DNA of 64,000 nt from the NCBI GenBank assembly GCA_030407315.1, contig JALQPE010002144.1, positions 1 to 64,000 on the forward strand, given 5' to 3'. A model generated the notes under the pieces. The model searched no databases. It had not been told where the DNA came from and worked only from the letters and a program-made list of their open reading frames with translations. Both the position numbers and the translations under genes were made by a program. Below are positions 29,171 to 39,108 of this stretch, in pieces. How positions within the stretch are numbered: position 1 is the stretch's first letter; each line of letters opens with the position of its first letter. Origin of the DNA: Asparagopsis taxiformis (Eukaryota; Rhodophyta; Florideophyceae; Bonnemaisoniales; Bonnemaisoniaceae).

Positions 29171-31806
29171 GGCTGGAGCGCGAAGCAGGTTGGGAGAAAT
29201 TAGTCGGTACGCATGAGGTGGGGAGGTAGAAAGTCGAATTGAACTTAAATGTGCAGCTCATTGATCGAGTAGAAGTGGAGTTTAGCGGCAAGGCTTATAC
29301 TTACAAGTGGTGGTGACAAAAGGCGAGGTGCAATTTACAAGTGCAATGGACAGTGGCAGTGGCGTCAGAGTGGGGTCAGTTATCATATGATACCATGCCG
29401 CCGGGTGCGACTGGTGCAACATGTAGCGACGGATTGGGAATTGAGCATTGTGCGGGTATGTTTGTAAAGGGGAGCGGACGCCGTGGCACGAGTCTGTTGG
29501 AGCCGCAACAATGGAGGCGGAATAAAAAAGATTGCTCTTGGGTGTTCTTAAAGAATAATCGTCTGGACTGACACAAAGCGTTCCACTGTGCATGCAATCA
29601 AGCTCACTAATTTTGTCAGTCACTGGCACCCGTGCACGGCGGCAGTTCCGCGCTTCTGTTGGACGCCTTCTCTCCATAGATGGGGCACGTATCTATTGAG
29701 GAGCGGCATAGCGAGTGTGTTTGTCATTGTACAGCAAGGCTGTCATTGGAGCACTGTTACCAGATGGTCCGTCCTGTGATGGCACAGCACTCGAATCTTT
29801 TCTTCCATCCGTTGTTTGATTCACGCGCAAATTTACATCTGTACACACTTGGCCCTTCTCCATTCGCCGTCGACGTTGGGCGCTCTGTAAGCTGATTATC
29901 TTCCATCCGTTTGCGAGCTGGATCTAGTTTGCGCCATCGCTCGGCGCTCGTGTGGTCCGCAACATATAAACTTGTCCTCGCCAACAACCCGTGTTCTCAA
30001 TGATACCTCCTAATTGATCTCTTCAACCTTACGTGTCTGCTGTCAGAAAACGTTTGCAAATTAATCCTCTTACTAGCCTGCTAAATTTCAGGCCTAGTCC
30101 TCTCTACGTCATACACCCACCTCTTTACTCGACCGCCATTCATTCACTCAATTGCTTGTTCCCCATTGCCTCCTCGCCCGCACGAAAACCGCCTCCCAAA
30201 TGCCTTCCCTCACCAATCTCTCGACACCACTTGCTGCACCGCACAGTTGCCAACTCTCGCGACCGCTCTGCATGCCCGGCCTCGTGGATTTGTGTACAAC
30301 CAACTCAACCTGTTTCATTATGAGTCTTCCCAGCCTATGTGTATTATCCCTTCCCGCCAACTGCTTCCATCAATACACCATTTTCCCACTCATGTCCCAC
30401 CGCATGTTTTAGCGACATTGCACCGACGTAAACGCTTACGCACGGTACCAATCCGATACCCCTTTCTGCATTTCGATCTTGCTGGTACAACAAAATATTT
30501 AACACTGGTCCAATCTTCTCGCGCAACTCCTATAACCGATGCATCTACCACACCTTCGTAACGATATCCAGTTTCTGTCTCCCAGTTTCATTAAACCGTC
30601 TACTTCGCCAAAATCGAGACCAGACAAACATCATCTATGTTGTCAATATTGGCGTTCGAAAGCCCTGCGATTTCAATGCATCGCGGTAAGCAGTTAGATT
30701 CATAAAAGGGTATGCTCTACGTGTTGTTCTTTCGACTCTTGCGATTATCCCTTCTGACACGTACACGGCATCCGTTGTTCCCTTCGTATTAAACTAAGAT
30801 TGTTTGCATACTTCCTTCATGAAATGCAGAATGGCCTGAATCATTGAAATAACCCTTCCCTGGTCGATTTGAATATGCAGTTTGCAAACGCTGAGCACTT
30901 GATGAACCCTATTTTTCTACGAGCCTGTGCAACTTTTGCCATGCTTCAGTATGAAAGTCGAAGATGCCAATTAGAAAAATGACTCCATAGCGCAATTCAG
31001 CCACAAGTATTGGGTTTTGCAATGGAGTGGCTGCTGTGATATGGCCACACCTACTTCGCTCTCTTGCTAGATAGACTGAAGTTTGTACGGGAAGAGAGGT
31101 TTTACTCGGTACCCAACCATTCAGCAGTAGGAAAGAATTACTACCACTCACTTGTTGTGAATCTGCACATAGGAGTACATGGCGGGTCTCTATTTTTTTG
31201 TCAGACAAGAGTTGATCGAAGAGACAGATGAACCGTGTTTCATGCAATGACGATATGATTGGTAAACCAGACGGGCCAATCGGATGACAAAATCTGTTCT
31301 GTCAATGTGAGAGCGAGCCATTCCTTGGGCGCTATGAGAATAGGTCCGGACAGCGTGGCCGCGCTTTCGTCCGTCTGCGGAGACAAAAAACTGTATTGGT
31401 CCACAACAGTGTTCAAGCATGCAGGTTGAAACTGATTGCTGACATTACATGTTGAAGCATAGGAACAGCTACTTGATTTGCAGCAACACAAGCTGCACCA
31501 CATGTCATGTTTAAGGTATGGTTGGGTGTGGGATGCTCTCACGATTCGCGATGGAAGATAACAATGTCAAGGTATCAAATTTTGTCATGTTAACTAGCTT
31601 TTTTCAACATTGAGCGGTGTTGCAGTTTGAACGCCGATGAATACATGTCTGTCGCGTTGGAATCATGCAATGCACAAGTACTATGGCGCAAGATCAGAGG
31701 GATCATAGCTGTGGCGAAAATACGTCGGCGATGCGTACGGTTTCAACAGCACCACTCGACGGGTTAGCAGGCAGTTTACTGTCCATAATTCAACTGGAGT
31801 GGTTCA
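29171..31806. other. intergenic, upstream of bHLH gene and left flank of piggyBac element
   Basis: About 2.6 kb without a convincing gene. 30020-30600 is pyrimidine-rich on the plus strand, producing overlapping Pro/Ser/Leu frames that look compositional. Confidence 0.45.
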
Positions 31807-31832
31807 CTAGTGTCTATCGGACATTAAAATTT

Positions 31833-31866
31833 CCTCATATGAGGTCAACCCTGGCCTCATATGAGG
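31833..31866. repeat. subterminal CCTCATATGAGG palindrome pair (left end)
   Basis: Two perfect copies at 31833-31844 and 31855-31866, ten bases apart, mirroring the pair at the right end. Likely transposase-binding sites. Confidence 0.85.
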
Positions 31867-31993
31867 CAGAAAAAAAATCTACTAGAAATTATTAGAATTT
31901 AGCATTCCCTCTTTATATCGCTTTTATAAAACTTCTAACGCAAGCATTGCATTGTATAAAGCATTGCTTGCCTTTCGGACACATGTCCTCATA

Positions 31994-32011
31994 TGGCTGA
32001 GTGGTTGGCAC
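31994..32011 (+). pseudogene. 5' half of a tRNA-like sequence (A box), split by the MULE
   Basis: TGGCTGAGTGG matches a Pol III A box and is followed by TTGGCAC. After removing the Mutator-like element (one TGGTTGGCAC duplication), it continues at 36472 into a CCTCT/AGAGG stem and GGTTCGACTCC, a perfect B box. The acceptor stem does not pair, so this is probably a tRNA-derived relic or SINE-like sequence, not a working tRNA. Confidence 0.55.
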
Positions 32012-32896
32012 ACTAGACTTTATTCGCCAGAGGATATTACACATACTGATTTGGGCGTGACTGGGAGGTAGCGCGGGGCGAGTGGACAGGTGTTGTTAGA
32101 ATTCAGTACGCACTTGAAACTCTGCTTCCAGTGTACTGGGATAGTGTACGAAATCCTGGGAAATATTTTGGTATGCAAACTTGGAATGTGCCAGCGAGCC
32201 GCCGCCGCCGCCGAAGAGGAACCAGGTTTTATCATACCGGCGACATTTAGAAACAGCTGGACATTCAAACTCCGGATCACACATAACACCGCCTCACAAT
32301 TGTACCTCGCTCCCGCCTGCGCTGTGTGCATCACAGCATCACGCCGCCTCCCATTTGCACACGCACGCCGCCTCGCAGCTGTACCTCGCCCCCGCCCTGT
32401 ACATCACAGCTTCAAGACGCCTCACAGTTGTAACTCACCGCCGCCTGCGCTGTGTGCACCGAAGCTTCACACCGCCTCCCACTTGCACACAGCCTCGCAG
32501 CTATACCTCGCTCCCGCCTGCACTGTGTGCATAACAGATTCACACCGCCTCCCACTTGCACACGCACACCGCCTCGCAGCTGTACCTCGCCCCCGCCCTG
32601 TACATCACAGCTTCACACCGCCTCTCACTTGCACACAGCCTCGCAGCTTTACCTCGCCCCCGCCTGCACTGTGTGCATCACAGCGTCACGCCGCCTCCCA
32701 ATTCCACACCGCCACGCAGTTGTACGCTGCGCCCCGCCTGTCTATCTGAACCTGCCAAACACCAAGCGCACTCAGCCTGCAACACTGCTCATCCCTTGTG
32801 TCGCACCACACCTACCAACCACCTGCACCGACTGTGGTTCGCTCTGTGCTGACAAACGGCAAAGCGTAAACTGGCTGGAAACGTTCTTGGCCGCGT
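32012..32896 (+). repeat. MULE left terminal inverted repeat with internal minisatellite
   Basis: Starts CTAGACTTTATTCGCC. The inner part (about 32290-32740) is an irregular tandem array of CACCGCCTCGCAGCTGTACC-like units. The array produces long but meaningless open frames. Confidence 0.92.
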
Positions 32897-33005
32897 ATAT
32901 TGGACGGGAAAGTTCTTCACCCGCGAGAAGGGCACTTAGGGACAAACAGGCAATGGTTTTGGGCTGATGATTAAATCGGGATGGACTTAATATTCTTGAT
33001 TTATT

Positions 33006-33329
33006 TCATGGGAGGAAAAGTACGTCTGGGTTTGCCCAGGTTCGCTGAATGGTCCGCTGTGAAGTGGCTTCTAGCACTGAAGTTTTGTATCGCTGGACAC
33101 GTTGCAGTATATTGTTCACAAGGTAATCGAGTTGTGGTAAACCGTTTTCGTATTTCGAAAGCTCTGTGGCATGTTCACTCAAAAATTTGGTAATTTCATC
33201 AACACGTGCCATCAGTTGGTCTGATCTAACCATAGCAGATTGAATCTGTGTCGGAGCATCAAAATCACACTCTGAAATGTGTGCATCGCCATTATGCAAT
33301 GATGAATAGTCTTGCTGCCCCAGTATCAA
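33006..33329 (-). CDS. small ORF downstream of the MULE transposase (possible C-terminal exon)
   Basis: The open segment begins right at the transposase stop in another frame, with the first ATG at 33233. It encodes a helical, polar product (MARVDEITKFLSEHATEL, LPQLDYLVNNILQRVQRY). It may be a second ORF of the element or the transposase C-terminus displaced by a frameshift or unrecognised intron. No homologue is recognised. Confidence 0.4.
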   Translation of the reverse strand: MILGQQDYSSLHNGDAHISECDFDAPTQIQSAMVRSDQLMARVDEITKFLSEHATELSKYENGLPQLDYLVNNILQRVQRYKTSVLEATSQRTIQRTWANPDVLFLP

Positions 33330-35500
33330 TTAATTAGGACTAAAAAACAGTCATAATTGGCAATCAGTTGCCCTTCTATGCGCTGGATAGAAATGAAGGG
33401 TGGTGACCTTCGGCGGATAATATCTCGATATGCCGGAAGAGGCTTCCCGGCAATTACATGCTTGCAAACGAAGTTAGAGCTTCGAATGAAGTACTGACAT
33501 GTGCACAGCCAGTCTCCTGATCTTGCAACGTAAGCTCCAGAGCTCGTACGGGACTGCAACTGCCTCCATTCTGCAGAAAAGCTTTTCCACCAATTTGGCT
33601 TCTTCGACCCCGATTCGAGTAACACATATTCCATGGTAAACTTCGGCATGATCTGATTTTCGAGTACATACAATAGCAAGTCTACTCTGGGCCTATTGTA
33701 CGGCAGTAAATATAGTCGTTTCAGCATGGACCAATGAGCTTCCACTTTCATTGTAGTCTTACTCAGAGCAATTTCTCCCTCAGTACGCCGTCCCCAAAGG
33801 AAAAAAGTCTTTCCACTGTACCAATGCTCATAGAGATAGTCTAGTATGCTCTTCTCTGCTGGTAGTTTCAACAAACCAAAAAGCTCTTCAATTGCTATTT
33901 TTTGCATGGTATCAAACTTCAGGCTTGGCATGAAAAATGGGTGCATGTGATAGTGCCGATCGATAACTGACAGTATCGCATTCTCGCGATCGGGATCATA
34001 ATTCAAAGTTCCTGTAGATTGGAGCTGCTTTAGCTTCCGTTTTATCGCCCGCTTCATGTGCCAAAGGCAGATAGATGCGTTCATCTTGAAAGATGTGGAA
34101 ATGGCGTTTAGTTGCCTCTTGTCTTTGTCGGAGAAGAAAAAGGAGGGTTTTAAAGATGGCAGAAAGGCTCTTACAGAGGAAAGGAATAAACAAATAGATT
34201 GCTGCCGCGTTGGACAATCTGAAAAAGTTGTTGAACTGCTCTCCAGTAACATATATGCCAGCGGGAACCCTGTCCCCATTACTGAACCGATCAAAGCAAA
34301 CAATTCTAGCTTTTCTTTGTTCGTTTTATAAGTTGAATCAATAAATACCTCCCGGATAGGTACCTTTGCTGACAGTTGCTTGCCGAGATTTGTTAGAAAA
34401 CCAGTACCGTAAGGTTCTTTCTGTTCCCAAATCGTTTGAAATTCCTTACTGTCGATCAGAAATTGATCGGCAGAAAGTTTGGAATCTTTCCCACGTTTAA
34501 ACATGCTTCCAATGCTTTCCAGCCAGCAATAATAGACGTTATTGTATTGGAATGGAGTGGCGAACTCTTTTCGTAAGATAGTGCATATCTGGAACGGAGC
34601 AAGTCCAGATTCCGTAAGTTGTGACACTCTTGATATGGCAGGTACAGATAGCGCCATTTTTGTCTCGCATCTTTCATGCATCACCGCGTGTTTCACAGTA
34701 ATACTCAGTTTTGCTTTACCAGAGTATGAGAAACTTATCGAGCCTCCGCAATTGTACTGCTTCGAAGACTCTTTTTGCCGTTTATTGGATGACTGGGGCC
34801 TTTTCCGTGATCTCTGGGAGCACATAAACTGCGAGTTCGACATTGACCCGCCGTTTCTGGCATATCTGTAACTCTCAGTAGCACCAATCATATCGCAGAA
34901 CTGGCGCTCCAAAACGTAGCGATCCGATGATGTACCTGCTGCAGGGGGCATATCAATCATCCAGCTTTCATACCTGCACTCAAGCGAGAACTTCATCGCA
35001 GTTGCAGCTGCAGCATTGGTCTCATGGGATCGCCTAAGAAATGAACTTTTTGCATCCACAAAATCTATGTAATACTTGGCATAAATTTTGGATGGTGATT
35101 GGTCATTGCAGATATCATTTCTGCTTGTATTGCAGACTAAACTGCAACTAGACTTGTTCTGGACGTAAAAAGTATACATCCCTTTAAATTTCAGACACTT
35201 GGAGCATCGCGATAAGCAGAGGGCACGGCAGTATTGTAAGCTACGCTGTTCACCATTCCCAAACATGTGAGATGCAACAGCACTGAACACGTTCTCATCT
35301 ATGACGTATTCCTCTTCCTCAAACACTTGTTCCACAAATGCACTAACATTTGATTCAACCTCAAACAGATATGTAAACAAATAGTTTACTTCGCAAACCA
35401 AGGGGAAGTCCGATGGGAAGTATGTCCGAAACAGTATTTTCCAGTTCCATTCGCCTGGATTGCTTGTACCTATGTTCGAAGCTTTAGCCAACTCACCCAT
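33326..35500 (-). CDS. Mutator-like transposase (MULE domain plus SWIM zinc finger)
   Basis: 724 aa from ATG 35500 (MGELAKASNIG); the open frame extends 8 codons further but without ATG. The central DDE region has the first catalytic Asp in VFIDSTYKTNKEKLELFAL, the second in FFFSDKDKRQLNAI, and the CxWH signature SICLWHMKRAIKRKL. The C-terminus carries the SWIM chelate CTCQYFIRSSNFVCKHVIAGK (CxC...CxH). The N-terminal Cys/His-containing region (RSRKRPQSSNKRQKES and nearby) probably binds the terminal repeats. The frame is fully intact, in line with the identical inverted repeats. It cuts and pastes its element in the nucleus. Confidence 0.93.
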   Translation of the reverse strand: MGELAKASNIGTSNPGEWNWKILFRTYFPSDFPLVCEVNYLFTYLFEVESNVSAFVEQVFEEEEYVIDENVFSAVASHMFGNGEQRSLQYCRALCLSRCSKCLKFKGMYTFYVQNKSSCSLVCNTSRNDICNDQSPSKIYAKYYIDFVDAKSSFLRRSHETNAAAATAMKFSLECRYESWMIDMPPAAGTSSDRYVLERQFCDMIGATESYRYARNGGSMSNSQFMCSQRSRKRPQSSNKRQKESSKQYNCGGSISFSYSGKAKLSITVKHAVMHERCETKMALSVPAISRVSQLTESGLAPFQICTILRKEFATPFQYNNVYYCWLESIGSMFKRGKDSKLSADQFLIDSKEFQTIWEQKEPYGTGFLTNLGKQLSAKVPIREVFIDSTYKTNKEKLELFALIGSVMGTGFPLAYMLLESSSTTFSDCPTRQQSICLFLSSVRAFLPSLKPSFFFSDKDKRQLNAISTSFKMNASICLWHMKRAIKRKLKQLQSTGTLNYDPDRENAILSVIDRHYHMHPFFMPSLKFDTMQKIAIEELFGLLKLPAEKSILDYLYEHWYSGKTFFLWGRRTEGEIALSKTTMKVEAHWSMLKRLYLLPYNRPRVDLLLYVLENQIMPKFTMEYVLLESGSKKPNWWKSFSAEWRQLQSRTSSGAYVARSGDWLCTCQYFIRSSNFVCKHVIAGKPLPAYRDIIRRRSPPFISIQRIEGQLIANYDCFLVLIN

Positions 35501-35577
35501 AACCAAAAAAACAACTGAGTACACCTCCCAATTAAACAGCCAATATTCTTAGATAGTGTGCAGGTGGAAGGCGACAC

Positions 35578-36461
35578 ACGCGGCCAAGAACGTTTCCAGC
35601 CAGTTTACGCTTTGCCGTTTGTCAGCACAGAGCGAACCACAGTCGGTGCAGGTGGTTGGTAGGTGTGGTGCGACACAAGGGATGAGCAGTGTTGCAGGCT
35701 GAGTGCGCTTGGTGTTTGGCAGGTTCAGATAGACAGGCGGGGCGCAGCGTACAACTGCGTGGCGGTGTGGAATTGGGAGGCGGCGTGACGCTGTGATGCA
35801 CACAGTGCAGGCGGGGGCGAGGTAAAGCTGCGAGGCTGTGTGCAAGTGAGAGGCGGTGTGAAGCTGTGATGTACAGGGCGGGGGCGAGGTACAGCTGCGA
35901 GGCGGTGTGCGTGTGCAAGTGGGAGGCGGTGTGAATCTGTTATGCACACAGTGCAGGCGGGAGCGAGGTATAGCTGCGAGGCTGTGTGCAAGTGGGAGGC
36001 GGTGTGAAGCTTCGGTGCACACAGCGCAGGCGGCGGTGAGTTACAACTGTGAGGCGTCTTGAAGCTGTGATGTACAGGGCGGGGGCGAGGTACAGCTGCG
36101 AGGCGGCGTGCGTGTGCAAATGGGAGGCGGCGTGATGCTGTGATGCACACAGCGCAGGCGGGAGCGAGGTACAATTGTGAGGCGGTGTTATGTGTGATCC
36201 GGAGTTTGAATGTCCAGCTGTTTCTAAATGTCGCCGGTATGATAAAACCTGGTTCCTCTTCGGCGGCGGCGGCGGCTCGCTGGCACATTCCAAGTTTGCA
36301 TACCAAAATATTTCCCAGGATTTCGTACACTATCCCAGTACACTGGAAGCAGAGTTTCAAGTGCGTACTGAATTCTAACAACACCTGTCCACTCGCCCCG
36401 CGCTACCTCCCAGTCACGCCCAAATCAGTATGTGTAATATCCTCTGGCGAATAAAGTCTAG
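35578..36461 (-). repeat. MULE right terminal inverted repeat
   Basis: Reverse complement of 32012-32896, ending GAATAAAGTCTAG before the TGGTTGGCAC duplication. Same minisatellite core in mirror orientation. Confidence 0.92.
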
Positions 36462-36471
36462 TGGTTGGCAC

Positions 36472-36525
36472 CTCTCGGGAAAGCCAGAGGGCGGAGGTTC
36501 GACTCCTCGCTGAGTTGCTTGGGCA
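36472..36525 (+). pseudogene. 3' half of the split tRNA-like sequence (B box)
   Basis: Contains the CTCT...AGAG hairpin and GGTTCGACTCC, an exact B-box match, continuing the A-box half at 31994-32011 across the MULE. Confidence 0.55.
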
Positions 36526-36781
36526 GCTCGAAAATTCTCTTCGGAGAACTCGCCGATTCTTAGTTGCAACTTCTGCTTTAGGATGCTTACGCGCCCACTT
36601 GAACATGAGACAGTATAAGGTGACATTTCATAAAGGGGAATTCCGCCATAAGCAGAAGTTTACTGAGCAAGTCGAGAACGCCAGTCAGAATCGGAGGGGG
36701 CTAAAGGAGTATCTCATTTTTCTATTTTGGATATCAATGCGTGACTAAAGGGCGTTTAAAGCACCCATAGAGAGAGCATAC

Positions 36782-38971
36782 TTAGTAAAAAGGACCTTCG
36801 TAGGAAAGATCGTGACACATCTCGACATGCTTTTTAAAGCAATCACGACCTGTCTGATGGTGACAGATAAAGACGTCCTTTCGGTATAGTCGTTTGCAAG
36901 TGGAGCATACGAACTTCGACTTCTTCGTTCCCTTGCAAATATCGCAACGACCTTGATAGATAGCATTGCTATCCCTACCATTGGAAGTCCTGCGAGTGCG
37001 AGTAGTCGGCGTCAAATGAGTTCCAATGCCACTACCGCTCTCCATCTCTTCTACATCAGGTGCATCTGATTGTCGCTGACGTAATCCAATTGCATCCATG
37101 GAGTTGTCAATCAGTCCTTCAGCCAATTGGGTATAGAACTGATGAGGTGTCATCCTGCCCCTGTTGTGCATGGCTCCACAGTACAGCTTCCAGGCATCCA
37201 CGACGCATATGGCCAAAAGTGACGTGTTGACACGTGCCGACCATTCTTTGACCTCAAATTTCTTCTCCAGCATAAGGTCATCTTGGCGACATCGGTTGTG
37301 ACGGTCAACCTGCGAACACGTCGCATAATATGTTTCACATACTTGCGGGATCTGAATGTCAATTTCCTCCTTCCATGTCCTTCCATTCCTGCTTCGATAA
37401 CGCTCTCGGAATATTGGCGTCCCAGGCTGAGTAGTACCGGCTGTACTAATAAAGTACCTTCTGTCACGGTCGATCCACATCACTGCCATCAGATCCGGAC
37501 CATCTCTATCTTTAGCAACCATAGACACGTGTTCACCCTTTCCAGTGACTTCCAAGTGGGACAAATGCTGGAGCGGGTATCCCTTTGTAGCATTCTTGAC
37601 GACACCAGTGAAACGTAGCCCATGCTTGAAGAGTATTTCTGCCGTTTCAACAGAGGAAAAGTATGAATCGGCACACACGAGGCGATGAGTATAAAACCAT
37701 GGTTCGACGAGCCTTAATGTGACGGCAGCACCATGCGTCGTTTCGGACTCGAATGCTTTTCCACGTGTCTCCTCAGCTGACATCACAACATCCATCCTGA
37801 GAATGATGCCACTATTGCCACATGATGCAGTTTTCAGCTCACATCCATTCTCAGGCTTACGGTCCATCGCGACGTAATGTGGGAGTCCGATGTCGATCCA
37901 GTCACCTCCCAGACCATACCACCTTGACATACTCTCATCCACACATATAGAATCTGAAGGGAATACCTGAGAGCTTCTGTGGTCATTGATGGCGGTGATA
38001 AACTCAGATATGACACCCCACCTGTCAGTTTCGTCACGAACCTTGGAGTATGTCACGTATTGCCTCAGCTCTTCAAACCGTTTGCGTGACATGATGTGCC
38101 CGAGCATTGGTGTGGGGATGTATTTAGTCCCGGATTGACTACTCCAGAGAGAGCGCCTACCACTGAACTCAAATCGTGACATGAGTACAATGACTCCAAA
38201 ATACTTCAAAATCTCTCCCAGCGAGGTCGATTTGAGATTCCGCTTTTCCAGTTCGTAATTGGAGTATGACACGATAGTACTTAAAAATCCCATCGGAAAC
38301 ATCCACTGGAAATAGTCATATGGTGTCATATCTGATGGACCGTGCCCCTCAGATATTATCTCATCCAATGGCCCAATCACCCTCCACGACCGATTGGGGC
38401 GCCAACCATTCATTTGCATAGATACATCAGATACAATCCATTCCACGTCATTGCATATGACAACCGGCTCATCGGTTGACCCAGTGTCACATGGCTGAGT
38501 ATTAACACTCGTACTCAAGTCACGCTCTTGCGGCGTGACTGCATCTGATTTTTCGGCCTCATTCCCGTCACTCCCGGTGTCTTGAGCTTGATCTCCTCCT
38601 TCGGTCACATGGTCTTCTTCATCACCTGCAGGTGCCTTCACACTGCAGAGACGCAGGGATGTCACCTTGTTACCATCGGCCAGCTCCCACTCAGCCTCGA
38701 TAGATGTCATCATTCGCTTGTTGCCTCTCTCCTTAATGACTCGAATGACAGTTCCGGATATCATCTTTGTCTTCCATCCGGCGCCATACATCCTGCGACA
38801 TTTGGAGATAGATGTCAGTTGTCTGGCAGGGGCGAGAACCCTGTTTCCGACAACTTGGCGACAATCAACTGGTTTCACCATTTTTTGTGATTTCAGGATC
38901 GAGATTGAGTTGACGTAGTTTTCTGATGGAAGGATTAAAATTTCAGCATTCACTCTGCCCTGCCATATCAT
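36782..38971 (-). CDS. piggyBac-like transposase (DDE_Tnp_1_7) with C-terminal Cys-rich finger
   Basis: 729 aa from ATG 38971. The N-terminal about 190 residues include a Tudor/chromo-like GAGWKTKMISGTVIRVIKE stretch and an acidic linker. The catalytic core has three Asp at expected relative spacing: D345 (SICVDESMSRWYG), D435 (LVCADSYFSSVETA) and D556 (CSQVDRHNRCRQ). The C-terminus is a Cys/His cluster CDICKGTKKSKFVCSTC...CHH...C...H, as in PGBD-type proteins, which recognises element ends in studied relatives. The frame is intact. The start lies 120 bp inside the right terminal repeat. Confidence 0.93.
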   Translation of the reverse strand: MIWQGRVNAEILILPSENYVNSISILKSQKMVKPVDCRQVVGNRVLAPARQLTSISKCRRMYGAGWKTKMISGTVIRVIKERGNKRMMTSIEAEWELADGNKVTSLRLCSVKAPAGDEEDHVTEGGDQAQDTGSDGNEAEKSDAVTPQERDLSTSVNTQPCDTGSTDEPVVICNDVEWIVSDVSMQMNGWRPNRSWRVIGPLDEIISEGHGPSDMTPYDYFQWMFPMGFLSTIVSYSNYELEKRNLKSTSLGEILKYFGVIVLMSRFEFSGRRSLWSSQSGTKYIPTPMLGHIMSRKRFEELRQYVTYSKVRDETDRWGVISEFITAINDHRSSQVFPSDSICVDESMSRWYGLGGDWIDIGLPHYVAMDRKPENGCELKTASCGNSGIILRMDVVMSAEETRGKAFESETTHGAAVTLRLVEPWFYTHRLVCADSYFSSVETAEILFKHGLRFTGVVKNATKGYPLQHLSHLEVTGKGEHVSMVAKDRDGPDLMAVMWIDRDRRYFISTAGTTQPGTPIFRERYRSRNGRTWKEEIDIQIPQVCETYYATCSQVDRHNRCRQDDLMLEKKFEVKEWSARVNTSLLAICVVDAWKLYCGAMHNRGRMTPHQFYTQLAEGLIDNSMDAIGLRQRQSDAPDVEEMESGSGIGTHLTPTTRTRRTSNGRDSNAIYQGRCDICKGTKKSKFVCSTCKRLYRKDVFICHHQTGRDCFKKHVEMCHDLSYEGPFY

Positions 38972-39054
38972 TAATCTCGCCGGCGAGTCTTCTAGTGGTA
39001 AAATTGGAGCTATTCGTTTATTTTTTCAATTTAAACTACAGTGGTAAAAAGTGG

Positions 39055-39086
39055 CCTCATATGAGGTCATTTGACCTCATATGAGG
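39055..39086. repeat. subterminal CCTCATATGAGG palindrome pair (right end)
   Basis: Perfect copies at 39055-39066 and 39075-39086, eight bases apart, just inside the right terminal repeat and only about 85 bp from the transposase ATG. They may therefore also act in its promoter. Confidence 0.85.
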
Positions 39087-39108
39087 CCACTTGTCCGATA
39101 GACACTAG

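Larger units (their letters stand above)
32012..36461 (-). mobile_element. Mutator-like element (MULE) with identical 885-bp inverted repeats
   Basis: About 4450 bp, flanked by the 10-bp duplication TGGTTGGCAC (32002-32011, 36462-36471), within the 8-11-bp range of MULEs. The terminal inverted repeats (32012-32896 and 35578-36461) appear identical over their length, judged from identical translations of 219, 117 and 104 residues in both arms. It contains an intact MULE/SWIM transposase gene. It inserted into the piggyBac-like element, so it is the younger of the two and may be currently active. Confidence 0.95.
31811..39104 (-). mobile_element. piggyBac-like element with CTAG flanks, invaded by a MULE
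   Basis: Perfect 13-bp terminal inverted repeats TGTCTATCGGACA (31811-31823) and TGTCCGATAGACA (39092-39104) are flanked on both sides by CTAG (31807-31810, 39105-39108). That is either a 4-bp palindromic target duplication or an extension of the repeats to 17 bp. Each end carries two copies of the 12-bp palindrome CCTCATATGAGG. The transposase gene is near the right end, leftward. Removing the nested Mutator-like element leaves about 2.8 kb. Canonical piggyBac elements use TTAA, so the CTAG flank is notable. Confidence 0.85.

Noticed and set aside
32090..32967. Long plus-strand ORFs (219, 171 and 117 codons) rich in His/Thr/Pro/Ala, mirrored at 35549-36384
   Set aside because: They lie in the MULE terminal inverted repeats and come from the tandem CACCGCCTCGCAGCTG units; three frames are open at once, so they are compositional.
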